Positions 1 to 7,525 of a DNA stretch of 13,722 bases are shown in pieces. Source of the DNA: an uncultured Comamonadaceae bacterium. Lineage in GTDB: Bacteria; Pseudomonadota; Gammaproteobacteria; Burkholderiales; Burkholderiaceae. Position numbers and translations under genes: made by a program. How positions within the stretch are numbered: position 1 is the first letter of the stretch; each line of letters starts with the position of its first letter. Under the pieces are notes generated by a model, which did no database searches, was not told the origin of the DNA, and worked only from the letters and a program-made list of their open reading frames with translations. The stretch spans positions 1 to 13,722 of the forward strand of contig CAMLQP010000051.1 in NCBI GenBank assembly GCA_946482115.1, written 5' to 3'.

Positions 1-968
<968 letters not shown>

Positions 969-972
969 CCGA

Positions 973-1305
973 GTGGGCAAGCGCTTCGTCCCGCTGATCC
1001 TGCTGGCGCTGCTCGTGGTCATCCACGTGCAGCTCTGGACGGGGCGTGGCAGCGTGCCCCAGGTGAATGCGCTGCGCCAGCAGCTGGGCGCACAGGAGGC
1101 GGCCAACCGCGAGGCGTTGCGCCGCAACGAACAGCTGGCCAGCGAGGTGCGTGACCTGCAGGAAGGCCAGGGCATGGTGGAGGAGCTGGCGCGCCAGGAC
1201 CTCGGCATGGTCAAACCCAACGAGATCTTCGTGCAGATTGCCCAGCCGGGCACCCAGCCCGCCCAGGCACCCGCCCCGACTCCCGCGCGCACCCCTCAGC
1301 GGTGA
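973..1305 (+). CDS. ftsB: Cell division protein FtsB
   Basis: A small bitopic inner-membrane protein of the FtsQ-FtsB-FtsL divisome subcomplex that licenses septal peptidoglycan synthesis. The 110-aa product has a short cytoplasmic N-terminus, a membrane segment at about residues 5-21 (VPLILLALLVVIHVQLW), then a periplasmic coiled coil at about 28-65 rich in Q, E, R and L, and the family motif LARQDLGMVKPNEIFVQ (72-88). The last 20 residues are a Pro/Ala/Thr tail that many homologues lack. The start is GTG at 973, chosen because it places the membrane segment at the very N-terminus; no strong Shine-Dalgarno sequence is seen, consistent with coupling to eno 4 nt upstream. The stop overlaps the next gene's GTG. 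The assignment rests on topology plus the conserved C-terminal motif. Confidence 0.93.
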   Translation: MGKRFVPLILLALLVVIHVQLWTGRGSVPQVNALRQQLGAQEAANREALRRNEQLASEVRDLQEGQGMVEELARQDLGMVKPNEIFVQIAQPGTQPAQAPAPTPARTPQR

Positions 1306-1658
1306 AACCCCCCACGGTCGCCCTGCTGGGCAGCCCCTCGCGCGCGCTGGGCCTGCACCTTCAACTGCGGCACCTGCCGCTGCGCTGGGCCGACCAGCCG
1401 GCCCGCGACGCCCTCAACCTGCTGCTGGACGCCGATGACGGCGGCTGGCGCCAGCGGCTGCTGGACGCGGCCCTGCCCTTCCAGGTGGCGGGCGACGACA
1501 CCCAGGTGCTGCGCGCCATCGGCGCCCTGCTGGGCATGGAACTGGTGGGCACCGACGAGGCACTGCTGAGCGGCCGCGGCCGCTGGGTCTGCGAATCGTG
1601 TTCGGACCCCGAATGCGAGCACCGCCTGTTCCGCGACCTGCTGGCGCGGCGCGGCTGA
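1302..1658 (+). CDS. Unrecognised 118-aa protein with C-terminal Cys/His cluster
   Basis: I do not recognise the family. The gene starts with GTG at 1302-1304, sharing GTGA with the ftsB stop, so it is probably translationally coupled to ftsB. The product has no signal peptide or membrane segment, so it is probably cytoplasmic. Its N-terminal 90 residues alternate short hydrophobic strands and helices (TVALLGSP, ALNLLLDADD, FQVAGDDTQVLRAIGALLG), suggesting a small alpha/beta fold. The end carries C97-x2-C100-x4-C105-x-H107 (VCESCSDPECEH), a plausible zinc or iron-sulphur site. Codon use looks like that of its neighbours and the frame fits the gap between ftsB and hslO exactly, supporting a real gene. 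It ends 4 bp from the converging hslO. Function cannot be inferred. Confidence 0.75.
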   Translation: MKPPTVALLGSPSRALGLHLQLRHLPLRWADQPARDALNLLLDADDGGWRQRLLDAALPFQVAGDDTQVLRAIGALLGMELVGTDEALLSGRGRWVCESCSDPECEHRLFRDLLARRG

Positions 1659-1662
1659 GCCC

Positions 1663-2643
1663 CTATTGCATGCGCGGGCTGGAAGGCGGCATGTCTTCCT
1701 GGGGCAGGAACACGCGCGCCGCGTCCACCGCGTCAAAGTGGTACTGCGCGCCGCAGAAGTCGCAGCCCACCTCCACCTGACCGCGCTCGGCCAGTATCGA
1801 TTCGACCTCGTCGCGACCCAGCGAACGCAGCATGCCCGAGACCCGCTCACGCGAGCAGGTGCAGGCAAAACGCGGACCGTTCTGCCCCTCGTTGGGCGCG
1901 AAACGCAGCAGCTTTTCCTCCCAGAACAGGCGGTGCAGGATGGTGTCGGCGTCCAGGCCCAGCAGTTCCTCGCGTTTCAGGCTTTTCGCCAGGATGGCGA
2001 TGCGGTTGTAGTCCTCGTTGCGGCCGATCTGATCCTCGTCGGCCTGCGACACGCCCGAGCCGGCCAGGTTGGCCTCGCCCTGCAGCGGCAGCCGCTGGAT
2101 CAGCAGGCCGGCGGCCTGGTTCTCGTCCGCGGCCAGCACCAGCGTGGTGTCCAGCTGCTCGCTCTGCAGCATGTAGTGCTCCAGCACCTCGCTCAGCCGC
2201 TCCAGTTTCTCGCCCCGGTCTCCGCGCAGCGACACCACGCCCTGGTAGGGCTGCACGCCGGGCAGGCGCTCCGCCGGGTCCAGCGTGATGGCGCAGCGGC
2301 CCTGGTTGTTCACATTGACCATGTGCGACAGTGGCGCATCGGCCGCGATCTCGCCCATCACCGTGGCGGTGGCGCGCAGCCGCAGGTCGGACTGCACCTC
2401 GGCCACGGCCAGCTTGAGCGGCCCGTCCCCCTGCACCTGCAGGATCAGGGCGCCGTTGAACTTGATGTTGCCCTGCATCAGCGCCGCCGCCGCGGTCATT
2501 TCGCCCAGCAGCGCGGTCACGGCCGCGGGGTAGTCGCCGGTTTCGCGGCGGCGCGCGAGGATGTCGCGCCAGGCATCGGTGAGACGCACCAGCATGCCGC
2601 GCACCGGCAGGCCGTCAAAGAGGAATTTGTGGAGTTCGGACAC
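1663..2643 (-). CDS. hslO: Hsp33, redox-regulated holdase chaperone
   Basis: A cytoplasmic chaperone activated by oxidation, which protects unfolding proteins during oxidative and heat stress. The 326-aa length is slightly above the usual ~290-300. The N-terminal chaperone domain shows family features such as GEMTAAAALMQGNIKFNG (about 47-64) and GDGPLKLAVAEV. The C-terminal redox switch is complete: C261-x-C263, 30 residues, then C294-x2-C297 (CDFCG), which in the family bind zinc when reduced and form disulphides when oxidised. The start is GTG at 2643 (SELHKFLFDG follows), preceded only by a weak GAG. A carbonic-anhydrase-like gene lies 39 nt upstream on the same strand, so the two may be cotranscribed. 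The stop is 4 bp from the converging 118-aa gene. Confidence 0.97.
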   Translation of the reverse strand: MSELHKFLFDGLPVRGMLVRLTDAWRDILARRRETGDYPAAVTALLGEMTAAAALMQGNIKFNGALILQVQGDGPLKLAVAEVQSDLRLRATATVMGEIAADAPLSHMVNVNNQGRCAITLDPAERLPGVQPYQGVVSLRGDRGEKLERLSEVLEHYMLQSEQLDTTLVLAADENQAAGLLIQRLPLQGEANLAGSGVSQADEDQIGRNEDYNRIAILAKSLKREELLGLDADTILHRLFWEEKLLRFAPNEGQNGPRFACTCSRERVSGMLRSLGRDEVESILAERGQVEVGCDFCGAQYHFDAVDAARVFLPQEDMPPSSPRMQ

Positions 2644-2682
2644 GAAACAGCTCGATTCAGGACAGATCGTCGGAGATGGGGT

Positions 2683-3207
2683 TCAATCCAGCTTCTTCAA
2701 GCCCGCGCGGTAGCGCCGCGCGTTGTCCACGTAGTGGGCCGCGCTGCGCCGCAGCCCCTCGATCTGCTCGGGCGTGAGCTGGCGCACCGCCTTGGCCGGG
2801 CTGCCGATGATCATGGAACCGTCGGGGAACACCTTGCCCTCGGTCACCAGGGCACCCGCGCCCACCAGGCAGTGCTTGCCGATCTGCGCGCCGTTGAGCA
2901 CCACCGCCCCGATGCCGATCAGCGATTCGTCGCCGATGGTGCAGCCGTGCAGCATCACCTGATGGCCCACGGTCACGCGCTCGCCCACGACCAGCGGGAA
3001 ACCCAGGTCCGCGTGCAGCACCGCCGTGTCCTGCACGTTGCTCCCGGCGCCCACGGTGATGGTCTCGGTGTCGCCCCGGATCACCGCGCCGAACCAGACG
3101 CTGCTGTCCTCGCCCAAGGTCACCTGGCCCATCACCTGCGCGCTGTCAGCCACCCAGGCCGATGCGGGTACCTGCGGAGCCACGCCATCGAGTTCATACA
3201 GCGCCAT
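2683..3207 (-). CDS. Gamma-class carbonic anhydrase-like hexapeptide-repeat protein
   Basis: A 174-aa left-handed beta-helix protein of the gamma carbonic anhydrase / YrdA / PaaY group, expected to be a cytoplasmic trimer with metal at the subunit interfaces. Hexapeptide-type repeats run from about residue 15 to 135 (for example SSVWFGAVIRGD and ESLIGIGAVVLNGA). The three metal-binding histidines are present: H65 (AVLHAD), H82 (VGHQV) and H87 (MLHGC). The C-terminal helix follows from about 144. Many YrdA-type members show little CO2-hydration activity, so the substrate is uncertain. The ATG at 3207 has an AAGGA-like ribosome-binding sequence upstream. It lies upstream of hslO on the same strand and is divergent from the DUF455 gene, sharing a 41-bp intergenic region. 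Confidence 0.92.
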   Translation of the reverse strand: MALYELDGVAPQVPASAWVADSAQVMGQVTLGEDSSVWFGAVIRGDTETITVGAGSNVQDTAVLHADLGFPLVVGERVTVGHQVMLHGCTIGDESLIGIGAVVLNGAQIGKHCLVGAGALVTEGKVFPDGSMIIGSPAKAVRQLTPEQIEGLRRSAAHYVDNARRYRAGLKKLD

Positions 3208-3235
3208 CCGGAATCCTTGTCTTGGGGTGAAAACC

Positions 3236-3241
3236 TAGAAT
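3236..3241 (+). promoter_or_regulatory. Candidate -10 element for the DUF455 gene
   Basis: TAGAAT matches five of six bases of the sigma-70 -10 consensus and ends 7 nt before the ATG at 3249. Transcription starting at the usual distance would begin at or next to the start codon, giving a leaderless mRNA. No convincing -35 hexamer is seen at 16-18 nt. This is a prediction from sequence only. Confidence 0.35.
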
Positions 3242-3245
3242 TGTA
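3240..3245 (-). promoter_or_regulatory. Candidate -10 element for the carbonic anhydrase / hslO unit
   Basis: On the minus strand this reads TACAAT, five of six matches to TATAAT, about 32 nt upstream of the ATG at 3207. It overlaps the opposing TAGAAT, so CTAGAATTGTAG is nearly symmetrical and could serve divergent transcription. No good -35 is visible. Confidence 0.35.
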
Positions 3246-3248
3246 GGG

Positions 3249-4052
3249 ATGGAACTTCGAGAGCGGGCGCTGGACGCCCTATGCCTGGACGACCCCGCCG
3301 CCAAGGTGGCGGCCGTGGCGGCGCTGTGGGAGCAGCGCGAGCTCCTGCCGCTGGACCCCCAGGCCCTGCCGGCACCCTCCACCGCCCTGCCCGGCCGGCC
3401 GGCCCGACCGCGCCTGATCCCCGCCATCGAGGTGCCCCAGCGCTCGCCCTTCACGCCCGTGGGACTGGCCGGGCTGCTGCATGCCATCGCCCATATCGAG
3501 TTCAACGCCATCAACCTCGCGCTGGACGCCGTCTGGCGTTTTCCCGGCATGCCCGAGGCCTACTACCGCGACTGGCTGCGGGTGGCTTTCGAGGAGTCGC
3601 AGCATTTCGGCCTGCTGGCCGATCACCTGCGTACGCTGGGCCACGCCTACGGCGACTTCGACGCCCACGACGGCCTGTGGAGCATGTGCGTGAAGACGCA
3701 GGACGACATCACCGCCCGCATGGCGCTGGTGCCGCGCACGCTGGAGGCGCGCGGGCTGGACGCCACGCCGCTGATACAGGCCAAGCTGCGGCGGGTGGAC
3801 ACGCCCGGGGCGCAACGCGCGACGGCCATCCTCGACATCATCCTGCGCGACGAGATCGGCCACGTGGCCATCGGCAACCGCTGGTACGCCTGGCTGTGCG
3901 AGCGCCAGGGCCTGGAGCCGGTGGCGCACTACCGCCTGCTGGTGCGGCGGCACGAAGCCCCCCGGCTGCGGCCGCCGTTCAACGAGGCGGCGCGGCGGGC
4001 GGCCGGTTTTTCCGATGCGGAGCTGGGTGACCTGCTGGGCGCGGACCGCTGA
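3249..4052 (+). CDS. DUF455 family, ferritin-like protein
   Basis: A 267-aa protein matching, as I recall it, the DUF455 / ferritin-like family; the biochemical role is not established. It is probably cytoplasmic, with no signal peptide. The candidate metal ligands fit a four-helix diiron arrangement: E84 (AHIEFNA), E116 and H119 (EESQHF, an ExxH), E166 (TLEARG), and E202 and H205 (DEIGHV, a second ExxH). The N-terminus (MELRERALDAL) looks like the family's usual start, supporting ATG 3249, although the only purine-rich sequence abuts the ATG and cannot act as a normal ribosome-binding site. It is followed after 47 nt by dbpA. Oxygen or radical chemistry on an unknown substrate is my inference from the ligand pattern. 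Confidence 0.85.
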   Translation: MELRERALDALCLDDPAAKVAAVAALWEQRELLPLDPQALPAPSTALPGRPARPRLIPAIEVPQRSPFTPVGLAGLLHAIAHIEFNAINLALDAVWRFPGMPEAYYRDWLRVAFEESQHFGLLADHLRTLGHAYGDFDAHDGLWSMCVKTQDDITARMALVPRTLEARGLDATPLIQAKLRRVDTPGAQRATAILDIILRDEIGHVAIGNRWYAWLCERQGLEPVAHYRLLVRRHEAPRLRPPFNEAARRAAGFSDAELGDLLGADR

Positions 4053-4064
4053 ACCCGGCCCTCT

Positions 4065-4083
4065 CGACGCACCCGGCGCGTCG
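4065..4083. other. Short GC-rich inverted repeat between DUF455 and dbpA
   Basis: CGACGC (4065-4070) and GCGTCG (4078-4083) form a perfect 6-bp stem around a 7-nt loop, starting 12 nt after the DUF455 stop. There is no T-run, so a classical intrinsic terminator is not supported. It could be a weak processing or attenuation hairpin, or chance in GC-rich DNA. Confidence 0.25.
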
Positions 4084-4088
4084 GCAAC

Positions 4089-4094
4089 GATAAT
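4089..4094 (+). promoter_or_regulatory. Candidate -10 element for dbpA
   Basis: GATAAT matches five of six bases of the -10 consensus and ends 5 nt before the dbpA ATG at 4100. No Shine-Dalgarno sequence lies between them, so a transcript from here would be leaderless or nearly so. A poor TCGACG (4064-4069) at 19-nt spacing is the only -35-like sequence. Confidence 0.35.
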
Positions 4095-4099
4095 CGGCA

Positions 4100-5500
4100 A
4101 TGACTTCCAAGCCCTCCGACCCGACCGATTTCGGCGCCCTGGCGCTGTCGCCCGCCATGCTGGACAACCTGCGCCAGCTGGGCTACCTGCAGATGACGCC
4201 CATCCAGGCTGCCAGCCTGCCGGCGGCCCTGCTGGGCAAGGACCTGATCGCCCAGGCCCAGACCGGCAGCGGCAAGACCGCTGCCTTCGCCCTGCCCCTG
4301 CTCGCCAACCTGAACCCGCGCCGCTTTGCGGTGCAGGCGCTGGTGCTGTGCCCCACGCGCGAACTGGCCGACCAGGTCAGCGCCGAGGTGCGCCGCCTGG
4401 CGCGGGCCGAGGACAACATCAAGCTGGTCACCCTGTGCGGCGGCGTGCCGCTGCGCGGGCAGACCGCCTCGCTGGAGCACGGCGCCCACATCGTGGTCGG
4501 CACGCCCGGCCGCGTGATGGATCACCTGGAGCGCGGCAGCCTGCAGCTGGACGCCCTCAACACCCTGGTGCTGGACGAGGCCGACCGCATGCTGGACATG
4601 GGCTTTTTCGACGACATCGCCACCGTCGCCCGGCAGTGCCCGCCTGCACGCCAGACGCTGCTGTTCTCGGCCACCTACCCCGAGGGCATCGCCCAGCTGA
4701 GCGCGCGCTTCATGCGCGAGCCGCTGAACGTGCAGGTGGCCAGCCAGCACGCCCCCGACCGCATCGAACAGCGCTGGTACGAGGTGACAGACGGCCAGCG
4801 CCTGCATACGGTGAGCCGCCTGCTGATGCACTTCCGCCCGGCCAGCACGCTGGCCTTCTGCAACACCAAGGCCCAGTGCCGCGATCTGGTGGCCGTGCTG
4901 CAGGCCCAGGGCTTCAGCGCGCTGGCGCTGTACGGCGAACTGGAACAGCGCGAGCGAGACCAGGTGCTGGTGCGTTTCGCCAACCGCAGCTGCTCGGTGC
5001 TGGTGGCCACCGACGTGGCCGCGCGCGGGCTGGATATCGCCAGCCTGGCCGCCGTCATCAACGTGGATGTGACCCCCGATGCCGAGGTGCACGTACACCG
5101 CATCGGCCGCACCGGGCGCGCGGGCGAGAGCGGCCTGGCCCTCAACCTGGCCAGCCTGGACGAGATGGGTGCGGTCGGCCGCATCGAGCAGCTGCAGGGC
5201 CGCGAGAGCGAGTGGCACCCGCTGGACGAACTGGTGCCCACAGGCGACGGCCCGCTGGTGCCGCCCATGGCGACGCTGCACATCCAGGGCGGGCGCAAGG
5301 AAAAGATACGCCCCGGCGACGTGCTGGGCGCGCTGACCGCCGACCTGGGCTACACGCGCGAGCAGGTCGGCAAGATCAACGTCAACGAGTGGTCCACCTA
5401 CGTGGCGGTGGATCGCGACATTGCGGCCCAGGCAGCGGCCCGGCTGAACGCCGGGCGCATCAAGGGCAAGAGCGTCAAGGTGCGGGTGCTGGAGGACTGA
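4100..5500 (+). CDS. dbpA: ATP-dependent RNA helicase DbpA
   Basis: A DEAD-box helicase that, in the characterised family, is recruited to hairpin 92 of 23S rRNA and acts in large-subunit assembly. The 466-aa length is typical. Motifs appear in order: Q-motif region (Q36, TPIQ), Walker A AQTGSGKT (53-60), PTREL (85-89), GG (114-115), TPGR (135-138), DEAD (159-162), SAT (190-192), ATDVAARGLD (303-312) and HRIGRTGR (333-340). The DbpA-specific C-terminal RNA-binding domain is present from about 392 (HIQGGRKEKIRPGDVLGAL), which separates it from RhlE and SrmB. ATG 4100 is the only sensible start; no Shine-Dalgarno is seen but a -10-like box lies just upstream. It ends 5 bp from the converging xerD. 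Confidence 0.95.
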   Translation: MTSKPSDPTDFGALALSPAMLDNLRQLGYLQMTPIQAASLPAALLGKDLIAQAQTGSGKTAAFALPLLANLNPRRFAVQALVLCPTRELADQVSAEVRRLARAEDNIKLVTLCGGVPLRGQTASLEHGAHIVVGTPGRVMDHLERGSLQLDALNTLVLDEADRMLDMGFFDDIATVARQCPPARQTLLFSATYPEGIAQLSARFMREPLNVQVASQHAPDRIEQRWYEVTDGQRLHTVSRLLMHFRPASTLAFCNTKAQCRDLVAVLQAQGFSALALYGELEQRERDQVLVRFANRSCSVLVATDVAARGLDIASLAAVINVDVTPDAEVHVHRIGRTGRAGESGLALNLASLDEMGAVGRIEQLQGRESEWHPLDELVPTGDGPLVPPMATLHIQGGRKEKIRPGDVLGALTADLGYTREQVGKINVNEWSTYVAVDRDIAAQAAARLNAGRIKGKSVKVRVLED

Positions 5501-5505
5501 CCGGC

Positions 5506-6432
5506 TCAACCGCGCGGGTGATGCTGCGCATGCAGCTGCTTGAGCCGCTCGCGCGCCACGTGGGTGTAGATGGTGGTGGTGGAAATGTCGGCATGGCCCA
5601 GCAGCATCTGCACCGCGCGCAGGTCGGCGCCGTGGTTGAGCAGGTGGGTGGCGAAGGCGTGGCGCAGGGTGTGGGGTGACAGCGGGCTGCGGATGCCCGC
5701 CGCGAACGCGTGTTTCTTGACCACGTTCCAGAACATCACCCGGCTCATGCCGGCGCCACGCGCGGTGACGAACAGGTCGTCGGTCTGCTGGCCTCCCAGG
5801 ATGACCGGGCGCGCCTCGGCGAGGTAGCGGCGCAGCCAGTCGCCAGCCACCAGGCCGAACGGCACCAGCCGCTCCTTGCTGCCCTTGCCGGTCACGCGCA
5901 GCACGTGTTCGCTCAGGCTGGCGTTGAAGGTCTTGAGGGTGACCAGTTCGCTCACCCGCAGGCCGCTGGCGTAAATCAGCTCCAGCATGGCGCGGTCGCG
6001 CTGGCCCAGCGGGGTGTTCAGGTCGGGCGCGGCCAGCAGGGCCTCCACCTGGGCCTCGGTCAGGGTCTTGGGCACGCGCAGCGGCTGCCTGGCGGCCTGC
6101 AGGCGCAGCGTCGGATCGGCGCTGACCAGGCGTTCGCGCAGCGCCCAGCGGTAGTAGCGCTTGAACACCGTGAGGCGGCGGTTGGCGGTGGTGGCCCGGG
6201 TCTGGGCGTGGCGGTCGGCAAAGTAGCCATTGATCTCGGCCTCGCCGGCCTCCGGCAGGGTCTTGCCGCGGGCCGCGAGCCACTGGCCGAACAGCACCAG
6301 GTCGCGGCGGTAGGCGTCCAGTGTGTTGCGGGACAGCCCTTCTTCCAGCCAGAGGGCATCCACAAAAGCGCCAGCGGCCGCTTCGGAAGCGGCCGCCAGA
6401 CGGGAATCGGGACTCAGTTCGTGATCAATCAA
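5506..6432 (-). CDS. xerD: Tyrosine site-specific recombinase XerD
   Basis: Works with XerC at the dif site to resolve chromosome dimers, under FtsK control. The 308-aa product has the N-terminal SAM-like core-binding domain (about 20-105, [21 protein letters not shown]) and the catalytic domain with every active-site residue: R159 (GLRVSEL), K183 ([11 protein letters not shown]), H254 and R257 ([12 protein letters not shown]), H280 (LGH) and nucleophile Y289 (IYTHV). FxDALWLE near the start favours XerD over XerC. The start is taken as TTG at 6432 because no ATG is available before the core domain and GTG at codon 24 would remove conserved residues; homologues usually begin roughly 8-14 residues before FxDALW. 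The first 8 nt overlap the end of the Bug gene, so it is probably coupled to it. An 11-bp inverted repeat lies within codons 13-20. Confidence 0.94.
   Translation of the reverse strand: MIDHELSPDSRLAAASEAAAGAFVDALWLEEGLSRNTLDAYRRDLVLFGQWLAARGKTLPEAGEAEINGYFADRHAQTRATTANRRLTVFKRYYRWALRERLVSADPTLRLQAARQPLRVPKTLTEAQVEALLAAPDLNTPLGQRDRAMLELIYASGLRVSELVTLKTFNASLSEHVLRVTGKGSKERLVPFGLVAGDWLRRYLAEARPVILGGQQTDDLFVTARGAGMSRVMFWNVVKKHAFAAGIRSPLSPHTLRHAFATHLLNHGADLRAVQMLLGHADISTTTIYTHVARERLKQLHAQHHPRG
6374..6396. repeat. Perfect 11-bp inverted repeat inside the xerD 5' end
   Basis: GCGGCCGCTTC is followed, after one base, by its exact reverse complement GAAGCGGCCGC, giving two NotI-type octamers. On xerD mRNA this would fold into a very stable hairpin covering codons for AAASEAAA, about 30 nt after the Bug stop codon. 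It lacks a T-tract. It might attenuate transcription or limit xerD translation, or be coincidental in an Ala-rich stretch. Confidence 0.6.
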
Positions 6433-7402
6433 GCTTCAGCTTTTGTTTGGCGACCACTTCTTTATACACGGCCAGCTCGGCCTTGATCTGGTCGGTGAAC
6501 TGGGCCGGCGTGTTGCCGATGACCAGCGAGCCGGTGTCCTCGATGCGCTTGCGCACGGCGGGCTCCTGCAGCGCCTTCATGGCAGCGGCATGCACCTTGT
6601 TGACGACATCCGGCGGGGTGCCCTTGGGCGCCAGCAGGCCGTAGTAGGCCATGCGGTTCACGGCTTCCAGGCCCACTTCCTTGAAGGTGGGCACGTTGGG
6701 CAGCGCGGCCAGACGCTGGGGCGCGGCCACCACGATGGGCACCAGCTTGCCGCTCTGGATGAAGGGCAGCGCCGACGGCAGGTTGTCGAAGATGATGGGC
6801 ACCTGGCCCGCCACGGTGTCGTTCAGGGCCGGGCCCGCGCCGCGGTAGGGGATGTGCGTGATGAAGGTGCCGGTCAGGCTCTTGAACAGCTCGGTCTGCA
6901 GGTGGCCGATGCCGCCGGTGCCGGAGGAGGCGTAGGAGAACTTGCCGGGGTTCTTCTTAAGCAGCTCGACAAAGGCCTTGTAGTCCTTGGCCGGGAAGCT
7001 GGGGTGCACCGCGATCACGTTGGGCGTGGCCGCGATGTTGGTGATGGCGATGAAGTCGGTCAGCGGGTTGTAGGTGATGGCCGGGTTGATGGCGGGGTTG
7101 GCGGCCGTGGTGGACACGGTGGCCATGCCCAGCAGGTAGCCGTCGGGCGTGGCGCGGGCCAGCTCGGTGGCGCCCACCACGCCGCCGCCGCCGGCCTTGT
7201 TCTCGACCACGACGGACTGGCCCAGCTCCTTGCCCAGGGGCTCGGACATCACGCGGGCGACGATGTCGGTGGTGCCGCCGGGCGCGAACGGCACCTGCAG
7301 CTTGACCGGACGGTTGGGGTAGGCCTGGGCGAAGGCGGTCGAGGCGAGCGTGGCCGCGGCCAGCGCGAGGCTCAGCGATACGACGGTACGGCGTGGGGTC
7401 AT
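6425..7402 (-). CDS. Bug/TctC-type periplasmic solute-binding protein
   Basis: A 325-aa periplasmic receptor of the tripartite tricarboxylate transporter (TTT) Bug family, greatly expanded in Burkholderiales; members bind small carboxylates or related compounds. A Sec signal peptide spans residues 1-25 with a basic start (MTPRRT), a hydrophobic core and cleavage after AFA. The mature protein begins [18 protein letters not shown], the family's first beta-strand and ligand-loop signature, followed by [13 protein letters not shown]. The open frame extends farther upstream, but ATG 7402 is chosen because it begins the signal peptide and has GGAG at 7414-7411, 8 nt away. No TctA/TctB membrane genes are nearby, so it is an orphan receptor here. 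The substrate cannot be told from sequence. Its 3' end overlaps xerD by 8 nt. Confidence 0.95.
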   Translation of the reverse strand: MTPRRTVVSLSLALAAATLASTAFAQAYPNRPVKLQVPFAPGGTTDIVARVMSEPLGKELGQSVVVENKAGGGGVVGATELARATPDGYLLGMATVSTTAANPAINPAITYNPLTDFIAITNIAATPNVIAVHPSFPAKDYKAFVELLKKNPGKFSYASSGTGGIGHLQTELFKSLTGTFITHIPYRGAGPALNDTVAGQVPIIFDNLPSALPFIQSGKLVPIVVAAPQRLAALPNVPTFKEVGLEAVNRMAYYGLLAPKGTPPDVVNKVHAAAMKALQEPAVRKRIEDTGSLVIGNTPAQFTDQIKAELAVYKEVVAKQKLKLD

Positions 7403-7516
7403 GTGGAGGTCTCCGATGGGTTGAAGGCAGGCGACGGCAGGTCGCTTGGCGCCGACTGTAGCAAGCCGGGTCGCGTCGCCGCCATGCGGATTACCCATAG
7501 GGGCAAACCCTGAAAT

Positions 7517-7525
7517 TGTTATGCT
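7517..7525 (+). promoter_or_regulatory. Candidate extended -10 for the AEC transporter gene
   Basis: TGTTATGCT fits the extended -10 pattern TGnTAnnnT. It overlaps the annotated ATG at 7521 and lies 7 nt before an in-frame GTG at 7533. If it is the promoter, the ATG cannot be the start and the GTG would head a leaderless mRNA. The rest of the 118-bp interval between the Bug and AEC genes shows no other clear site beyond the Bug ribosome-binding sequence. Confidence 0.3.

Noticed and set aside
1666..3246. Open frame of 526 codons on the plus strand opposite hslO and the carbonic anhydrase
   Set aside because: His/Gln/Arg/Ala-rich antisense composition with no domain; the opposite strand encodes two complete conserved proteins.
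3929..6283. Open frame of 784 codons on the minus strand, plus a 554-codon plus-strand frame at 4015-5679
   Set aside because: Both are shadows of dbpA and xerD in other frames. The translations are low-complexity Ala/Arg/Pro/Gly/Gln, while dbpA has all helicase motifs in its own frame; GC-rich third positions keep the shadow frames open.
7488..7512. CCCATAGGG-centred symmetry in the Bug/AEC intergenic region as a regulator operator
   Set aside because: The dyad is only three strong base pairs per arm, with no second copy and no regulator gene nearby; not distinguishable from chance.
6443..7513. Open frame of 356 codons antisense to the Bug gene
   Set aside because: Gly/His/Gln-rich shadow translation with no motif; the Bug protein on the other strand is intact with signal peptide and ribosome-binding site.
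7446..7520. N-terminal extension of the AEC protein from GTG 7446
   Set aside because: The extra 25 residues ([18 protein letters not shown]) are not membrane-like and precede the family's normal first helix; the stretch is better read as intergenic DNA.
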